From Alphaproteobacteria bacterium (lineage in GTDB: Bacteria > Pseudomonadota > Alphaproteobacteria > CACIAM-22H2): DNA of 64,000 bases. The DNA is taken from contig JAFKFM010000009.1 of assembly GCA_017308135.1 (NCBI GenBank), forward strand, positions 248,001-312,000. Reading direction: 5' to 3'. The first letter of the stretch is position 1; each line of letters begins with the position of its first letter. The notes under the pieces are model-generated. The model had not been told where the DNA came from, did no database searches, and worked only from the letters and a program-made list of their open reading frames with translations. Shown in pieces: positions 17,763 through 26,545 of this stretch. The position numbers and the translations under genes are program-made.

Positions 17763-19217
17763 TTGACCGACCCGATCCGTTTCCTGCTCGGCCGCAAACC
17801 CGTGGAAGTGTCCGGCGTGGCGCCGACCACGACCGTGCTGGAATGGCTGCGCGGAGATGGCGGGCGTTGCGGCACCAAGGAAGGCTGCGCCGAAGGCGAT
17901 TGCGGCGCCTGCACCGTGGTGCTGGTCGAACGCGGCACGGATGGCGCGCTTCAATCGCGCTCGGTCAATTCCTGCATTCAGTTTCTGCCTACGCTCGACG
18001 GCAAGCAGTTGCTGACCGTCGAGGATTTGAAGGCGGCGGACGGCGCGCTCCACCCCGTGCAGGCGGCGATGATCGAAACGCATGGCGCGCAATGCGGCTT
18101 CTGCACGCCCGGCTTCGTGATGACGCTTTATCATTTGCATCGCACCTATCAGGGCCCGCTGCCGCCGAGCCGTGAAACGCTCGACCGCGCCTTGGGCGGC
18201 AATCTGTGCCGCTGCACGGGCTATCGTCCGATCCTGGAAGCGGGCGTGAGAATGTTCGACACCGCCCCCGTCGCCGATCCGCGCGATGCGAATGTCGCCA
18301 ATCTGCTCGCCGCATTCAAACACGATCACGGCTTCGTCTATGAAGCCGGCGGGCGGAGATTCTTCGCGCCCCGCAATCTCGCCGAGCTCGCCCTTGTGAT
18401 GGCGGCGAACCCGGATGCGCGGCTTCTGTCCGGCGGCACCGATCTAGGCTTGGAAGTCACCAAGGCGCAGCGCGATTTTCCGGTGCTCGTGTCGCTCAAC
18501 GAAATCGCCGAGTCGAAGCGTATTGCGCGCACGACCACGCATCTTGAACTGGGCGCTGGCTTGACGTGGACGCAAGCGATGGCGCCGTTGGTAACGACGT
18601 TCCCGGCACTCGACGAGTTGCTGGCCCGTTTCGCGGGGCCCCCGGTGCGCAATGCGGGCACGATCGGCGGCAATATCGCCAACGCCTCGCCCATCGGCGA
18701 TTCGCCGCCGATGTTCTTGGCGCTCGATGCCGAAATCGAATTGTTCGGACCGCAGGGCAAACGGACTTTGCCGCTGGGCGATTTCTTCCTCGATTATCGC
18801 AAGACCGCGTTGGCGCCGGGCGAGATCGTCGCCGGCCTGCGCGTCCCTTTGCCGAGCGCGGCGACGAAGCTCGCGGCCTATAAGGTGTCGAAGCGTTTCG
18901 ACGACGATATCTCGGCCGTGTGCGGCGTGTTCGCGCTCGATCTCGACGGCGATGTCGTGAAGGCCGCGCGGCTTGCCTATGGCGGCATGGCGGCGATCCC
19001 CAAACGCGCCGCGAAGGCCGAAGCCGCGTTGATCGGAAAGAAATGGACCCTCGAAACCGCCACCGCGGCGGGTGCGGCGATCGCGCAGGATTTCGCCCCG
19101 CTCAGCGATATGCGCGCTTCGGCCGACTATCGCGCCAAGGTCGCGGCGAATTTGATCGCGCGGTTCTGGCACGAAACCGCCGGCACGGCCGCGACGCGGG
19201 TGGTGCGCTATGGCTGA
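17763..19217 (+). CDS. xdhA: Xanthine dehydrogenase small subunit (2Fe-2S and FAD domains)
   Basis: Start is TTG at 17763 with GGGAG upstream. Residues 1-85 are a plant-type 2Fe-2S domain with CGTKEGCAEGDCGAC, and 90-165 a second 2Fe-2S domain with QCGFCTPGF and NLCRCTGYRPI. The FAD domain from about 190 shows LLSGGTDLGLEVTKAQ and RNAGTIGGNIANASPIGDSP. At 484 residues it has the length of bacterial XdhA. It passes electrons from the molybdenum subunit to NAD+. xdhB follows with an 8-base overlap, then xdhC. Confidence 0.96.
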   Translation: MTDPIRFLLGRKPVEVSGVAPTTTVLEWLRGDGGRCGTKEGCAEGDCGACTVVLVERGTDGALQSRSVNSCIQFLPTLDGKQLLTVEDLKAADGALHPVQAAMIETHGAQCGFCTPGFVMTLYHLHRTYQGPLPPSRETLDRALGGNLCRCTGYRPILEAGVRMFDTAPVADPRDANVANLLAAFKHDHGFVYEAGGRRFFAPRNLAELALVMAANPDARLLSGGTDLGLEVTKAQRDFPVLVSLNEIAESKRIARTTTHLELGAGLTWTQAMAPLVTTFPALDELLARFAGPPVRNAGTIGGNIANASPIGDSPPMFLALDAEIELFGPQGKRTLPLGDFFLDYRKTALAPGEIVAGLRVPLPSAATKLAAYKVSKRFDDDISAVCGVFALDLDGDVVKAARLAYGGMAAIPKRAAKAEAALIGKKWTLETATAAGAAIAQDFAPLSDMRASADYRAKVAANLIARFWHETAGTAATRVVRYG

Positions 19218-21537
19218 GCGTTACGCCCCCGCGATCGCCGAACCGACCTTCGACCCGATCGGTAAATCGGCGAAGCATGACAGTGCCAAGCTGCACGTGT
19301 CGGGCGAAGCCGTCTATGTCGACGACGTGCCGATGCCCAAAGGCGGGCTCGAAACCTATTGCCTGCTGTCGCCCAAAGCCCACGCGAAGATCGTGTCGAT
19401 CGATCTGGGCGACGTGCTGAATTCGCCGGGCGTGCATGCGGCAATCTGCTGGAAGGACATTCCCGGCCGCAACGATGTCGGCCCGATCTTCCCGAACGAG
19501 CCAATCTTGGCTAACGGCGTGGTCGAATATATCGGCCAGCCCGTCGTCGCCATCGCGGCCGAGAACGTGAAGCTCGCGCGCGCGGCGGCGAAAAAGGCGA
19601 AGATCGTTTACGTGGATTTGCCCGCGATCTTGACCATCGACGACGCGATGGCGCAGAAAGCCTATGTCGCCCCGCCCTACAAAATGGGGCGCGGCGATGT
19701 GGCCGAAGCGCTCGCCAAAGCGCCGCATCGCCTGAAGGGCGAATTCGCCAACGGCGCCCAGGACCATTTCTATCTCGAAGGCCATATCGCGCTCGCCTAT
19801 CCGCTCGAAGACGGGCAGATGCGCGTGCTCTCGTCGTCGCAGCACCCGTCGGAGGTGCAGAAGATGGTCGCGGGTTGTTTGAACCTGTCCGCAAACCAAG
19901 TGAGCGTCGAAATGCGCCGCATGGGCGGTGGCTTCGGCGGCAAGGAAACCCAGCCCGCGATCTTCGCCTGCATCGCATCGCTGTTGGCGCGGCGCACCGG
20001 TCACGCGGTCAAGTATCGCGTCGACCGCGACGACGATTTCATGATCTCGGGCAAACGCCACGATTTCCGCGTGCGCTACGAGGTGGGCTTCGACGACGCC
20101 GGCAATCTGTTGGCGCTGGATATCGAATACGCGGCGCGCGCGGGCCATGTCGCGGATCTGTCGACGTCGATCGTCGACCGCGCGCTGTTCCACACGACCA
20201 ACACCTATTTCATCCCGGCCGTGCGCGCGACCGGCTATCCGTGCAAGACGCATACGCAATCCAACACGGCGTTTCGCGGCTTCGGCGGTCCGCAAGGCAT
20301 TCTCGCGGCCGAACACATCATCGACCGCGTGGCGCGCCATCGCGGCCTCGATCCGCTGGCGGTGCGGCGGCGGAATTTCTACGGCCCTGCGCCGCGCGCG
20401 CAGACGCATTTCGGCCAAACGGTCGAGGATTTCGTCGCCGACAAGATCGTCGCCGATCTAGCGAAGGACGTGGATTACGATGCACGCCGCAAAGCAATCG
20501 ACGCGTTCAACGCCGCGAACCCGATCCTGAAAAAGGGCATGGCGCTGTGCGCCATCCAGTTCGGCATTTCCTTCACCGCGATCCAATTCAACCAGGCCGG
20601 CGCCTTGGTGCATGTCTATAACGACGGCTCGATTTCGCTGAACCATGGCGGCACCGAAATGGGCCAGGGTCTCCACGTCAAGATCGCGCAGATCGTCGCC
20701 CATGAATTCGGCGTGGCGCTGGAACGCGTGCGCATCACCGCGACCGATACCGGCAAAGTGCCGAACACCTCGGCCACCGCCGCGTCGGCGGGCTCCGACC
20801 TCAACGGCCAAGCGGCCAAGCGCGCGGCGGCCGAGATCAAGCAGCGCCTCGCGCAATTCGTCGCCGGGCTCTACGGCGTGTCGGAAGCCGACGTGACCTT
20901 CGCCAACGGCATGGTCAGCGCCGCGGGCAAGTCGATGAAGTTCGAGGAAGCCGTGTGGCGCGCCTATAACACGCGCGTGTCGCTGTCGGCGACCGGCTTC
21001 TACGCCACGCCCAAGATCCATTGGGACCGCGCCAAGGCGTGGGGTCGCCCGTTCTTCTATTTCGCCTACGGCGCCGCCTATTGCGAGGCGACGATCGACA
21101 CGTTGACCGGCGAATACAAGATCGATCGTGCGGAAATTCTGCACGACACCGGCCGGCCGCTGAACCCGGCGGTCGATCTGGGCCAGGTCGAAGGCGGCTT
21201 CATCCAAGGCATGGGCTGGGTGACGAGCGAGGAGATCTGGTTCGACAAGACCGGCCGCCTGCGCACCCATGCGCCCTCGACCTATAAAATTCCGATCGCG
21301 CGCGATATGCCGACGCAGTTCCGCGCGCGTTTGTGGGCGCCGGCCGAAAACGTCGAGGAAACCGTCCATAAATCCAAGGCCGTCGGCGAGCCGCCGCTCA
21401 CGCTTGCCGCCGCCCCGTTCCTGGCGTTGCAGGATGCGTGTGCGGCCGCCGTCCCCGGCCGCTATCCGCTGCTGGTCGCCCCGGCGACACCCGAGCGCGT
21501 GTTGACCGCGATCGATGCGGCGAAGGCGGGCGCATGA
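19210..21537 (+). CDS. xdhB: Xanthine dehydrogenase molybdenum-binding subunit
   Basis: The 775-residue protein has the xanthine oxidase family order: an N-terminal alpha/beta domain, then molybdopterin-contact motifs MGGGFGGKETQPA and AFRGFGGPQG, the MGQGLHVKIAQIVAHEFG segment and the active-site Glu in KAVGEPPLTLAAAPF near the C-terminus. Residues expected for purine hydroxylation are present. It oxidises hypoxanthine and xanthine to urate. Downstream overlap with xdhC (ATGA) ties it to its cofactor-insertion factor. Confidence 0.96.
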   Translation: MAERYAPAIAEPTFDPIGKSAKHDSAKLHVSGEAVYVDDVPMPKGGLETYCLLSPKAHAKIVSIDLGDVLNSPGVHAAICWKDIPGRNDVGPIFPNEPILANGVVEYIGQPVVAIAAENVKLARAAAKKAKIVYVDLPAILTIDDAMAQKAYVAPPYKMGRGDVAEALAKAPHRLKGEFANGAQDHFYLEGHIALAYPLEDGQMRVLSSSQHPSEVQKMVAGCLNLSANQVSVEMRRMGGGFGGKETQPAIFACIASLLARRTGHAVKYRVDRDDDFMISGKRHDFRVRYEVGFDDAGNLLALDIEYAARAGHVADLSTSIVDRALFHTTNTYFIPAVRATGYPCKTHTQSNTAFRGFGGPQGILAAEHIIDRVARHRGLDPLAVRRRNFYGPAPRAQTHFGQTVEDFVADKIVADLAKDVDYDARRKAIDAFNAANPILKKGMALCAIQFGISFTAIQFNQAGALVHVYNDGSISLNHGGTEMGQGLHVKIAQIVAHEFGVALERVRITATDTGKVPNTSATAASAGSDLNGQAAKRAAAEIKQRLAQFVAGLYGVSEADVTFANGMVSAAGKSMKFEEAVWRAYNTRVSLSATGFYATPKIHWDRAKAWGRPFFYFAYGAAYCEATIDTLTGEYKIDRAEILHDTGRPLNPAVDLGQVEGGFIQGMGWVTSEEIWFDKTGRLRTHAPSTYKIPIARDMPTQFRARLWAPAENVEETVHKSKAVGEPPLTLAAAPFLALQDACAAAVPGRYPLLVAPATPERVLTAIDAAKAGA

Positions 21538-22340
21538 CCGGCGAATTCCTGCCGCTGCCGTCCGAAGATTGGCTGGGCGCGTTGACGCGCCACCGCCAAG
21601 CGGGCACGGCTTGCGCGCTGGTGACCGTGCTGAGTGTCGAAGGCTCGTCCCCACGCGAAGCGGGCACGAAGATGCTCGTCGATGGCCAAGGCGCCGTCGG
21701 CTCGATCGGTGGCGGTCATCTGGAGATGAAAGCGATCGAGATCGCGCGCGATCTGATCGAGAAGCGCGCGAGCGCCCCGCATGTCGAACGTTTCGCGCTC
21801 GGGCCGAAGCTCGGCCAATGTTGCGGCGGTGCCGTCACATTGTCGATCGAGCCATTCGCCGCGCGCGAATTCCAGGTCTGGATCTTCGGGGCGGGCCATG
21901 TCGGCAAGGCGTTGGTCCATCATTTGGCGGGACTACCCTGGCGGGTGACGCTGGTCGACGGGCGGCCCGAGCAGTTCCCCGCCTTGCTGCCCGCAAACGC
22001 GGCGCGCCGCGTCGAAGAATTCGCCGAAGACGCCACGAAGGACATGCCGCCGGGCGCCGCCGCATTGGTCATGACGCATAGCCACGATCTCGACCTCGCG
22101 ATCGTGGAACGGCTGCTCAAGCGCGGCGATTTGAGGTTCGTGGGCTTGATCGGGTCGGCCAGCAAGCGCGCAAGGTTCGAAGCGCGGCTCGCAGCGAAGG
22201 GCATCGACACGTCGTCCCTCGTCTGCCCGATCGGCGACGCAGGAATCGCGGACAAACATCCGCACGCGATCGCGATCGCGGCGGCGGCGCAGTTGCTGCG
22301 CGTGCGCCAGACGGCGAAGGTCGAAAAAACTCTGGCTTAG
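21534..22340 (+). CDS. xdhC: XdhC, molybdenum cofactor sulfuration/insertion factor
   Basis: Start ATG overlaps the xdhB stop by four bases. The 268-residue protein has the XdhC/CoxI N-terminal part (ALVTVLSVEGSSPREAGTKM, GSIGGGHLE, GPKLGQCCGG) and a C-terminal Rossmann-like part (VWIFGAGHVGKALVHHLAGL, LVMTHSHDLDLAIVE, FVGLIGSASKRARF). XdhC binds the molybdenum cofactor, helps its sulfuration and hands it to XdhB. No urate- or allantoin-degrading gene is next to it, though an M20 hydrolase lies 14 kb away. Confidence 0.95.
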   Translation: MTGEFLPLPSEDWLGALTRHRQAGTACALVTVLSVEGSSPREAGTKMLVDGQGAVGSIGGGHLEMKAIEIARDLIEKRASAPHVERFALGPKLGQCCGGAVTLSIEPFAAREFQVWIFGAGHVGKALVHHLAGLPWRVTLVDGRPEQFPALLPANAARRVEEFAEDATKDMPPGAAALVMTHSHDLDLAIVERLLKRGDLRFVGLIGSASKRARFEARLAAKGIDTSSLVCPIGDAGIADKHPHAIAIAAAAQLLRVRQTAKVEKTLA

Positions 22341-23227
22341 GCCGCGACGCGGATTTTGCCGCGCGCCGCCTTGGCGTCGCGCACCGGCGGCAGGCCGAAC
22401 ATCCGCCCGTATTCGCGCGTGAATTGATGCACGCTTTCATAGCCGACGGCGAAGGCCGCGTTGCCGGCGTTCGCACCTTCGGCCTGCATCAGGCGCCGCG
22501 CCTCGATCAGCCGCAAGCGCTTCTGGAATTGCAGCGGCGACAGCGACGTGACCGCGCGGAAATGCTGGTGGAACGACGAAGCGCTCATGCCCGCGACGGA
22601 TGCGAGATCGTCGACGCGCAACGGCTTGGCGAAGTCGCGGCGCAAAACGGCAACCGCGCGCGCCACGCGCGCCGCCTGCCCGTCCGGCCAGCCCAGACGG
22701 CGGATCGCCGGTCCCAGTTTTCCGGCCAGCAGCCAGTAATGGAACTCGCGCAGCAACGCGCCGTGCAGCATCGGCACCGCTTGCGGGCGATCCAGCAGCC
22801 GCAACAAGCGCAACGCCGCGTCGGCGGTTTCGCGATCGGTCGAATCGATACGCAACGGTGCCATCGCATCGGGTTTGCCGCCGCCCATTTGGGTGACCAG
22901 ATCGGCGATCAAGGCCGCGTCGAGTTCGACGACCAGCGAATAATAGGGCGCCGCCCGGCTCGCGCGGGTGATCTGGCTGACCGTCGGCACGTCGGCCGTG
23001 ATCAGCAGCGTGTCGCCCGCCGAGAAATCGAAATCGCGATCGCCCATCGTCACGCGCTTGGCGCCCTGGACGACCAGACACACGAGCGGACGCGGGATCG
23101 CGTGGACGAGGCCGCTTGGCGCCGTCGCGCGCACGGTCGTCAGGCCGGGGATCGGCGTCGGGCTGACGCCGTCGACCCCGGCATGGGCTTCGGCATGGAA
23201 ACGGACGGCATCGCGCAATTCGTTCAT
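22337..23227 (-). CDS. AraC-family transcriptional regulator (AraC_N type)
   Basis: N-terminal cupin-like domain of the AraC_N family: PIPGLTTVRATAPSGLVHAI, VCLVVQGAKRVTMGDRDFDF and LLITADVPTVSQI. The C-terminal DNA-binding part has two helix-turn-helix motifs, VDDLASVAGMSASSFHQHFR and NAAFAVGYESVHQFTREYGR with the usual FG-PP ending. The ATG at 23227 is preferred over one six codons upstream. It is divergent from an SDR gene; in this common arrangement the regulator controls the neighbouring oxidoreductase. A 12-base inverted repeat in the gap is the obvious operator candidate. Confidence 0.9.
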   Translation of the reverse strand: MNELRDAVRFHAEAHAGVDGVSPTPIPGLTTVRATAPSGLVHAIPRPLVCLVVQGAKRVTMGDRDFDFSAGDTLLITADVPTVSQITRASRAAPYYSLVVELDAALIADLVTQMGGGKPDAMAPLRIDSTDRETADAALRLLRLLDRPQAVPMLHGALLREFHYWLLAGKLGPAIRRLGWPDGQAARVARAVAVLRRDFAKPLRVDDLASVAGMSASSFHQHFRAVTSLSPLQFQKRLRLIEARRLMQAEGANAGNAAFAVGYESVHQFTREYGRMFGLPPVRDAKAARGKIRVAA

Positions 23228-23294
23228 GGCGCGAAGATACGCCAATTCGGAGGATTAGGCAAAGATCGCCGGGGATCCGGCAACAAGGATTTCC

Positions 23295-23344
23295 GGTTCG
23301 GGACGATCTTCCCATCACCGGACGACGCAATTTCGTCCCGAACC
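23295..23344. promoter_or_regulatory. Perfect 12-bp inverted repeat between AraC regulator and SDR gene
   Basis: GGTTCGGGACGA at 23295-23306 and its exact reverse complement at 23333-23344 flank 26 bases and end 16 bases before the SDR start codon. It could be a pair of operator half-sites for the adjacent regulator or a stem at the 5' end of the SDR mRNA. The arm centres are 38 bases apart, a little under four helical turns. Confidence 0.5.
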
Positions 23345-23360
23345 TCGAAAGGAAAATCCC

Positions 23361-24116
23361 ATGTCCAAGATCACCCTCATCACAGGTGCAAGCCGCGGCT
23401 TGGGCCGCAACGCCGCCATCAGCGTCGCCCGCGCGGGCGGCGACGTGATCATCACCTATCTGCGCAACGAAACCGAAGCGCGCAAAGTCGTGGCCGAGAT
23501 CGAAGCCCTGGGCCGCAAGGCGGCGGCGATCCAGCTCGACGCCGGAAATATTGCCGCTTTCGGCACGTTTGCGGCGCGGTTGGAAACGACCTTGCGCGAC
23601 AAATGGGGCCGCGACCGCTTCGACCATCTGGTCAACAACGCGGGCCACGGCGACTACGCGCTGATCGGCACCATGACCGAGGCGCAGTTCGACGGCCTGG
23701 TGAACGTCCATTTCAAGGGCGTGTTCTTTCTGACCCAGACGCTGCTGCCGCTGCTCGCCGATGGCGGGCGGATCGTCAACCTGTCGTCGGGTCTGACGCG
23801 CCAATCCTTCCCCGGCTACGGCGTCTACGCCGCCGCGAAGGGTGCCGTGGAAGTGCTGACGGTCTATATGGCCAAGGAATTGGGCAAGCGCGGAATCGCG
23901 GTCAACACCGTGGCGCCCGGTGCCATCGAAACCGATTTCGGCGGCGGGGCGGTGCGCGACAATCCGGAGATCAACAAGATCTTCGCCGACATGACGGCGT
24001 TGGGCCGTGCGGGCGTGCCCGACGATATCGGGCCGATGATCGCAAGCCTGTTGTCGGACGCCAATCGCTGGGTCAACGCGCAGCGGATCGAGGTCTCGGG
24101 CGGCCAGGCGATCTAA
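23361..24116 (+). CDS. SDR-family NAD(P)-dependent oxidoreductase
   Basis: 251 residues with the classical short-chain dehydrogenase signature: TGASRGLGRNAAIS (cofactor Gly motif, about 8-21), NNAGHGDYALIG, catalytic Ser in LSSGLTRQSF and YGVYAAAKGAVE (Tyr-x3-Lys), and PGAIETDFGG. A good ribosome site (AAAGGAAAA) precedes the ATG. Likely substrate-induced through the divergent AraC regulator. Substrate unknown; sequences of this type are often aldehyde or ketone reductases. Confidence 0.92.
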   Translation: MSKITLITGASRGLGRNAAISVARAGGDVIITYLRNETEARKVVAEIEALGRKAAAIQLDAGNIAAFGTFAARLETTLRDKWGRDRFDHLVNNAGHGDYALIGTMTEAQFDGLVNVHFKGVFFLTQTLLPLLADGGRIVNLSSGLTRQSFPGYGVYAAAKGAVEVLTVYMAKELGKRGIAVNTVAPGAIETDFGGGAVRDNPEINKIFADMTALGRAGVPDDIGPMIASLLSDANRWVNAQRIEVSGGQAI

Positions 24117-24122
24117 AAAGAA

Positions 24123-24157
24123 AAAGCCGGGCGGGATTTGTCTCCCCGCCCGGCTTT
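24123..24157. terminator. Bidirectional terminator between convergent SDR and RidA genes
   Basis: A 13-bp stem (AAAGCCGGGCGGG at 24123-24135 with its complement at 24145-24157) has an A-run on one side and TTT on the other, as expected for a terminator used from both directions. Confidence 0.85.
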
Positions 24158-24171
24158 ATCGCGTCGTCGGT

Positions 24172-24519
24172 TCAGATCGCCGCGATCACGGCGATTTCGA
24201 CCCAATATTGCGGCCCGGCGAGGCTCGCCTGCACGGTCGCGCGCGCGGGCGTGTTCCCGGCGCTGACCCAGCCGTCCCACACCGAGTTCATGTCGGCGAA
24301 GTGGCGGATATCCGGCAGCCAAATCGTCGCCGACAGCAGCTTGGTCTTGTCGGTGCCGGCGGCGGCGAGCAATTCGTCGATCTGCGCCAGGACCTGCTGG
24401 GTCTGCTTCTTCACGTCGGGCACGGGATCGGCGGCCACTTGGCCCGCGACATAGACGGTCGAGCCATGGACGACGGCCTGGCTCATACGCGGGCCCGGCT
24501 TGATGCGCTGGATGGTCAT
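24172..24519 (-). CDS. RidA/YjgF-family enamine/imine deaminase-like protein
   Basis: The 115-residue protein has the RidA pattern: SQAVVHGSTVYVAGQVAADP, a middle QTQQVLAQIDELLAAAG helix and the end PARATVQASLAGPQYWVEI with the conserved Arg near residue 100. RidA proteins hydrolyse reactive enamines and imines; catabolic-cluster members often process pathway-specific imines. Start chosen at 24519 because GGGAGAAC lies just upstream. It follows an ABC permease gene on the same strand with about 80 bases between, so it may be in that transcript. Confidence 0.9.
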   Translation of the reverse strand: MTIQRIKPGPRMSQAVVHGSTVYVAGQVAADPVPDVKKQTQQVLAQIDELLAAAGTDKTKLLSATIWLPDIRHFADMNSVWDGWVSAGNTPARATVQASLAGPQYWVEIAVIAAI

Positions 24520-24598
24520 TCTTGGTTCTCCCAAACGGATTAGGGCCGCGACCTTCGCAAGTCGCGGCCCCGAAATCCAGCCTTTTGGAAGAAGGGAC

Positions 24599-25369
24599 TT
24601 AGGTACCTTCCTGGCCGCGCGTCGCCCAGCCGGTGAAGTGCTGTTCGAGCGCCACGGTGACGCCGTACATGATGACGCCCATCACCGCGATGACCATCAG
24701 CCCGGCGAAGACCAGCGGCACGTCGAAGCGCGACGACGCGGCGATCATCAGGTAGCCGATGCCTTCGTTCGACGCGACCGTTTCGGCGACGACGGAGCCC
24801 ACGAAAGCGAGCGTGATCGCGACCTTCAGCGAGGCGAAGAAATAGGGCAGCGAACGCGGGATACCGACCTTCCACAGAATTTGAAGTTTGCGCGCGCCCA
24901 AGGAGCGCATCACGTCGCGCATTTCGGGTTCGATCGTCGCAAGCCCCGTCGCGACGTTCACCGCGATCGGCAGAAAGGCGATCATGAACGCGGTCAGCAC
25001 GGCGGGCACGGCGCCGATACCGAACCAAATCACCAGCACGGGCACGACCGCGACCTTCGGGATCGAGTTGAAGCCGATCAACACCGGATAGAGACCGGCA
25101 TAGATCACGCGCGACGCGCCGATGGCCAGGCCCAGGAACAAGCCGACGACGACGGCCAGCGCGAAACCGCCCATCGTGGTGGCGAGGGTGAAGGCCGCAT
25201 TGCTCCAGATCGGGCCCCAGCGCAGGATCAGCGTCGACCAGATCACCGACGGGCGCGGCAGGATGAAGGGCGGAATATTGAAGGCGACGCACGCCATTTC
25301 CCAGAACAGGAACAGCCCGACCACCGTGGCGATCGGCGTGACGTAGACGATCATTTTGTCGCGATTCAT
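24599..25369 (-). CDS. ABC transporter permease, NitT/TauT (SsuC-like) family
   Basis: 256 residues with six predicted membrane helices and the EAA loop MRDVMRSLGARKLQILWKVG, followed by PRSLPYFFASLKVAITLAF and ETVASNEGIGYLM, hallmarks of nitrate/sulfonate/taurine/thiamine-precursor permeases. No partner ATPase or binding protein is adjacent, so either the partners are encoded elsewhere or this is a leftover. RidA downstream could hint at a nitrogen-containing substrate, but that is speculative. Confidence 0.88.
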   Translation of the reverse strand: MNRDKMIVYVTPIATVVGLFLFWEMACVAFNIPPFILPRPSVIWSTLILRWGPIWSNAAFTLATTMGGFALAVVVGLFLGLAIGASRVIYAGLYPVLIGFNSIPKVAVVPVLVIWFGIGAVPAVLTAFMIAFLPIAVNVATGLATIEPEMRDVMRSLGARKLQILWKVGIPRSLPYFFASLKVAITLAFVGSVVAETVASNEGIGYLMIAASSRFDVPLVFAGLMVIAVMGVIMYGVTVALEQHFTGWATRGQEGT

Positions 25370-25555
25370 GAGGATCCGGACCTGCCTGGGTTGGTATCGT
25401 TACCCCTGGTCTTGCAACCGTCATTCCAGGAACTGAATACAATCAACCCATTGATTTTATTGAGGGTGAATATGCTTATGCCCATTTTTTGGGCTGTTTG
25501 CCCGGCGACGCCCAAGACTCTTGGAGGCGGCCGCCAAACGGGCTAGCAAGGCGTT

Positions 25556-26545
25556 ATGAGCCCGAGTTTGATCGCGATTCTTCTGGCCGGCCTTGCCGGT
25601 TATGCCGGTGCCGAAGCGATGGCGCGCTATCGCGTGCTGGTCGACACGCCAAACGCGCGCTCGTCGCACAAGTTGCCCACGCCGCGCGGCGGCGGCATCG
25701 GGCTGGTGATCGGCGCCCTCGCCGGCGGGGCGATTGTCGTCGCCCCCACGCCGGAAACGATCGGGCTGGCGATCGGGGCGACGATCGCGGCGATCGCGGG
25801 CCTTGCCGATGATCGGCGCGCCCAAGGGCCCATCGTCAAATTCGGCGCGCAGTTTTTGGCGGCCTTCATCGCGATGGGATCGGGGCTCGTGTTCGATCGC
25901 GTCTCCTTGCCGGTGTTCGGCGTCGTCGAACTCGGCCTCGCGGGTACGGCGATCACGCTGCTGTGGTTCGTGGGCCTGACGAACGCCTACAACTTTATGG
26001 ACGGACTCGACGGTCTGGCCGGGGCGACCGGCACCGTCGCGGCAATCTTCCTGGGCCTCGTCGCGTTGATGATGGGCTTGGACGGCACGGCGAAGCTCGC
26101 CTTCGTCTTGGCGGCCGCGTGTTTCGGCTTCCTGATCGTCAACAAGCCGCCCGCGCGCGTGTTCATGGGCGATGTCGGCTCGCAATTCCTGGGCTTCGCG
26201 TTCGCAGGCCTGGGCGTGCTGGCCGCGCGCGACGATTCCAGCGGCCTCGCCTTCTGGCTGGTGCCGCTGCTGCTGCTGCATTTCCTGTTCGATACGATCT
26301 TCACCGCCGCGCGCCGTGCGCTGGCGGGCGAGAACGTGCTCGAAGCGCATCGCACGCATCTCTATCAGCGCTTGAACCAAGCCGGGTTCGCGCATGGCCG
26401 CGTGGCGGTGTTCCTCGCGGCCATGGCGGCGATCCAGGGCAATGCGGCGCTGTGGCTCGGCCAAGCGCCGTGGCCCGCGTTGCTCGCCCCGTTCCTGCTG
26501 CAACTCGTCTACGCGCGCTGGGTACTCGCCCGATCAGGCGTGTGA
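25556..26545 (+). CDS. Polyprenyl-phosphate glycosyl-1-phosphate transferase (WecA/MraY-like)
   Basis: A polytopic protein of 329 residues with about ten hydrophobic helices. Family motifs: RSSHKLPTPRGGGIG (substrate/cofactor loop), LADDRRAQGPIVKF (DD pair), NAYNFMDGLDGLAG (catalytic NxxNxxDGxDGL-type loop) and FMGDVGSQFLGF. It should move a UDP-linked amino sugar phosphate onto undecaprenyl phosphate to start an O-antigen, exopolysaccharide or similar glycan. It stands alone; no other polysaccharide genes are adjacent. The 3' end overlaps the convergent amidase by 12 bases. Confidence 0.9.
   Translation: MSPSLIAILLAGLAGYAGAEAMARYRVLVDTPNARSSHKLPTPRGGGIGLVIGALAGGAIVVAPTPETIGLAIGATIAAIAGLADDRRAQGPIVKFGAQFLAAFIAMGSGLVFDRVSLPVFGVVELGLAGTAITLLWFVGLTNAYNFMDGLDGLAGATGTVAAIFLGLVALMMGLDGTAKLAFVLAAACFGFLIVNKPPARVFMGDVGSQFLGFAFAGLGVLAARDDSSGLAFWLVPLLLLHFLFDTIFTAARRALAGENVLEAHRTHLYQRLNQAGFAHGRVAVFLAAMAAIQGNAALWLGQAPWPALLAPFLLQLVYARWVLARSGV

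Noticed and set aside
25460..25515. GCCCATTTTTTGGGC-like sequence upstream of the WecA/MraY-like gene as a terminator
   Set aside because: The stem is only about 5 bp and no convincing T-tract follows a GC-rich stem on either strand.
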